DNA of 64,000 nucleotides from Phylloscopus collybita (lineage: Eukaryota; Chordata; Aves; Passeriformes; Phylloscopidae): NCBI GenBank assembly GCA_027886175.1, contig JAJNNQ010000026.1:13139501-13203500 (forward strand), written 5' to 3'. Each line of letters opens with the position of its first letter. Position 1 is the first letter of the stretch. Of the stretch, positions 62,326 to 64,000 are shown piece by piece. The notes under the pieces are model-generated. The model ran no database searches. It saw only the letters and a program-made list of their open reading frames with translations, and was not told the DNA's origin. The position numbers and the translations under genes are program-made.

Positions 62326-62393
62326 ATCACTTGCATGTGCGTTTGTCACCTGCAAGTGATGGGTCATCCCCGGGTCATACCCAGTCACGGGGA
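62326..62393. repeat. Two adjacent small inverted repeats
   Basis: ATCACTTGCA at 62326-62335 pairs perfectly with TGCAAGTGAT at 62351-62360 across 15 nt. Seven bases further on, TCCCCG at 62367-62372 pairs with CGGGGA at 62388-62393 across 15 nt. The words GGGTCAT and GTCAC recur in this segment (62345-62387). It is more G+C-rich and has more CpG than its surroundings. Confidence 0.7.
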
Positions 62394-63914
62394 TATTGGA
62401 GCAGCAGAAGACAGCACTTTGGAAGATGCTGATGCAGAGTGGAAAATGAAAAATAGAGTGGAAGTTTGTTTTCTCTAGATGTGTGGTTGCTCTTGCTCAT
62501 CCCAACTACCTATGAGGCACCAGACTTTTCAAAAACATGTTGAAGAGTGGGAAACAGTGGGAAGACATGTTGTGAATAGGCTGCCTTTGGTCTCTTTCAA
62601 GATGCTGTTTTCAAACACTAATTCTGCCTTTCTTTTTTTTAATCCTTTCACTAATCCTTTCTTCTCTTTCCTCATCTCTGAACCCTCTTAAAATGGAGCT
62701 CAATTGTCAAATGAGAAGAGAAGCAATTGAGAGCACTTCATTTTTTCGTCTAACTTTCTTTCTCCTCAGACTTGCATCTCAGAAATGTCAGCACTGGTCA
62801 GGCAGAAAGGTAGCAATGAGAATGAAGACAGCTTGGATAGTTTTCTGCTCTTATGCTGGCATACTGCATGATTTTCTGGAAAATCAGTTCACTGTTGCCA
62901 TTTTCCCCTTATATAAAACAGTAGGGAATAAATTTAACAGACATTGATTGCTTTCAAATTTTTTGATGAAAAGTACTACATAAGAGCTAGACAGTGTATC
63001 ATTTCATGAATCCTACTGAATCCGTAATAATTTTTCTTCCTCTGTCGTTTTGGGATGCAGAGGAAAATTGCCTGGTTTCCTCGTTTCTCATTTCTTTCCC
63101 CAGTGCTCAGGACCCCACTGATGCTAAGCAGGAGATGCTTTTCATAGATCGGATTAAGGGTTGGTGAGGTAACAGAGCCTCATGCAAGCATCCCACTGTG
63201 CTCTTGAAACTGGAATTTCATTCCTGGTAGTGATCCATATAGCCTTACATTTACCTTAAAAGTATTATTTATATACGTATATTTGGAAAGAAGAGGAGTA
63301 ATATTAATACTAAATTCTCACTAATATATATTGCTTAATATGTCACTAAATGGTCTTTAATATAAGGATGCTTCTAAATAGTTGATGTGTAATTCTCCTA
63401 GGATGTTTTATAAACTCCAAGAGGAAGAGGTGCAATTGTTCACAAATGTTTCACCAAGCTTGTTTTAAGTCAGTTAAAATTGCCTTTGAGAGTAGAGTTG
63501 CACTAAAAAGAGGGAGGAGAGATGGAAAAAAGAAACCCCAAAACAGGGTCCTGCTCAGTCTAGAGTTTCAGGCAAGAGAGGAAAAGGTCTAGTTATCCAG
63601 AGCCAGCTGCATTGTTAAAAGTTCATACTATCACTTTGACATTTAGAGTAGGACTCTGTGTCTTTGTAAATTCCTCTTCGTATTACCAGTGTAGGTCTCT
63701 GAGCTCAGACCATTTCACAAACCATAACATTTTTGAGTGAGTGATTGATCTGTATTATGTGTCCTAGCCATCAGAAGAATCTTGGGATGTTGCTTGTATA
63801 AACTGTAATACAATCTGATCCTGGGCATTTAGTTACAGACTTTCATAGACCTATTGGCGATACTCAGTCCTCCTGGATTTGTGAATAAGGCTTATCTGAT
63901 ACCTTAAAAAAAAA

Positions 63915-63948
63915 GGGCGGGGGTAGGGGGTGGTGGTGGTGGTGAGGG
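63915..63948 (+). repeat. G-rich, quadruplex-prone tract between A runs
   Basis: Runs of GGG (63915), GGGGG (63919), GGGGG (63926) and GGG (63946) are linked by TGG units, giving (TGG)n in the middle. A9 precedes it (63906-63914), and a run of 15 A follows after GTTGTTGTT. It lies on the PDSS2 sense strand, so the pre-mRNA would carry it too. Confidence 0.8.
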
Positions 63949-64000
63949 TTGTTGTTAAAAAAAAAAAAAAAGAATCCCTCATTTTCTCTGTCCCCCCCTT

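Larger units (their letters stand above)
48543..64000 (+). other. PDSS2: PDSS2 downstream intron (5' part, probably intron 3)
   Basis: This intron starts at the GTAAAA donor after the second exon and runs off the window, so it is at least 15.4 kb and phase 0. No sequence resembling the next PDSS2 exon was found. It contains a candidate regulatory stretch (50540-50775), an A/C-rich tract (52597-52716), a minus-strand LTR-like element (about 55195-55626), two CR1 3' ends facing each other (57890-58069 on + and 58763-59095 on -), small hairpins at 62326-62393, and a G-rich tract at 63915-63948. Between these I see only AT-rich sequence without recognisable features. Confidence 0.85.

Noticed and set aside
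61560..62830. Pyrimidine tracts followed by AG (near 61568 and 62770) as possible next PDSS2 exon
   Set aside because: The sequences after them do not encode the expected next part of PDSS2 in any frame and soon reach stop codons.
1..64000. CRISPR arrays, tRNA or rRNA genes, bacterial operons, phage genes
   Set aside because: No regularly spaced repeats, cloverleaf sequences, long dense open frames or ribosome-binding-site patterns. The sequence is vertebrate intron in character.

Overview
The window looks like vertebrate, most likely avian, nuclear DNA. It is AT-rich, CpG-poor and contains almost no coding sequence. The evidence for a bird is the set of CR1 non-LTR retrotransposon fragments, one of which ends in the characteristic ATGATTCTATGG-type tail, together with a degenerate LTR of a kind I associate with bird (possibly passerine) genomes. 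A turtle or crocodilian cannot be fully excluded. Nothing suggests a prokaryote, and there is no operon, CRISPR array, rRNA or tRNA gene that I can see.

The only gene I can support is PDSS2, on the + strand. It encodes subunit 2 of the mitochondrial polyprenyl (decaprenyl) diphosphate synthase that makes the ubiquinone side chain. Two internal coding exons are present, at 25713-25844 (132 bp) and 48344-48542 (199 bp). Both have GT-AG borders, matching phases and a continuous reading frame of about 110 residues. Together they are about 0.5% of the window. No first exon, promoter, last exon or poly(A) site was found, so the window lies wholly inside the gene: part of an upstream intron (1-25712), one complete intron of 22,499 bp (25845-48343), and part of a downstream intron (48543-64000).

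The introns carry old transposon debris. There is a 1.07-kb minus-strand CR1 with a broken reverse transcriptase remnant (about 4863-5930), CR1 3' ends at about 31048-31240 (-), 57890-58069 (+) and 58763-59095 (-), and a minus-strand LTR-like element at about 55195-55626. Long T-rich or G/T-rich tracts recur in the upstream intron (4.4, 9.4, 16.3, 17.8, 18.2, 22.06 and 25.3 kb), with one reversed A/C-rich tract at 52.6 kb. Several stretches have unusual texture for neutral intron: retained CpGs and packed homeodomain, POU, E-box or RFX-like words at 15.64, 21.63-22.05, 33.3, 39.86-40.19, 46.2-46.7 and 50.54-50.77 kb. These are candidates for conserved regulatory elements, but alignment to other genomes is needed to decide.

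The most striking local structure unexplained by the gene or the repeats is a perfect 20-bp inverted repeat with a 7-nt loop at 19151-19197. Others are paired small hairpins at 62326-62393 and a G-rich, quadruplex-prone stretch at 63915-63948. I found no convincing novel multi-gene system in this window.
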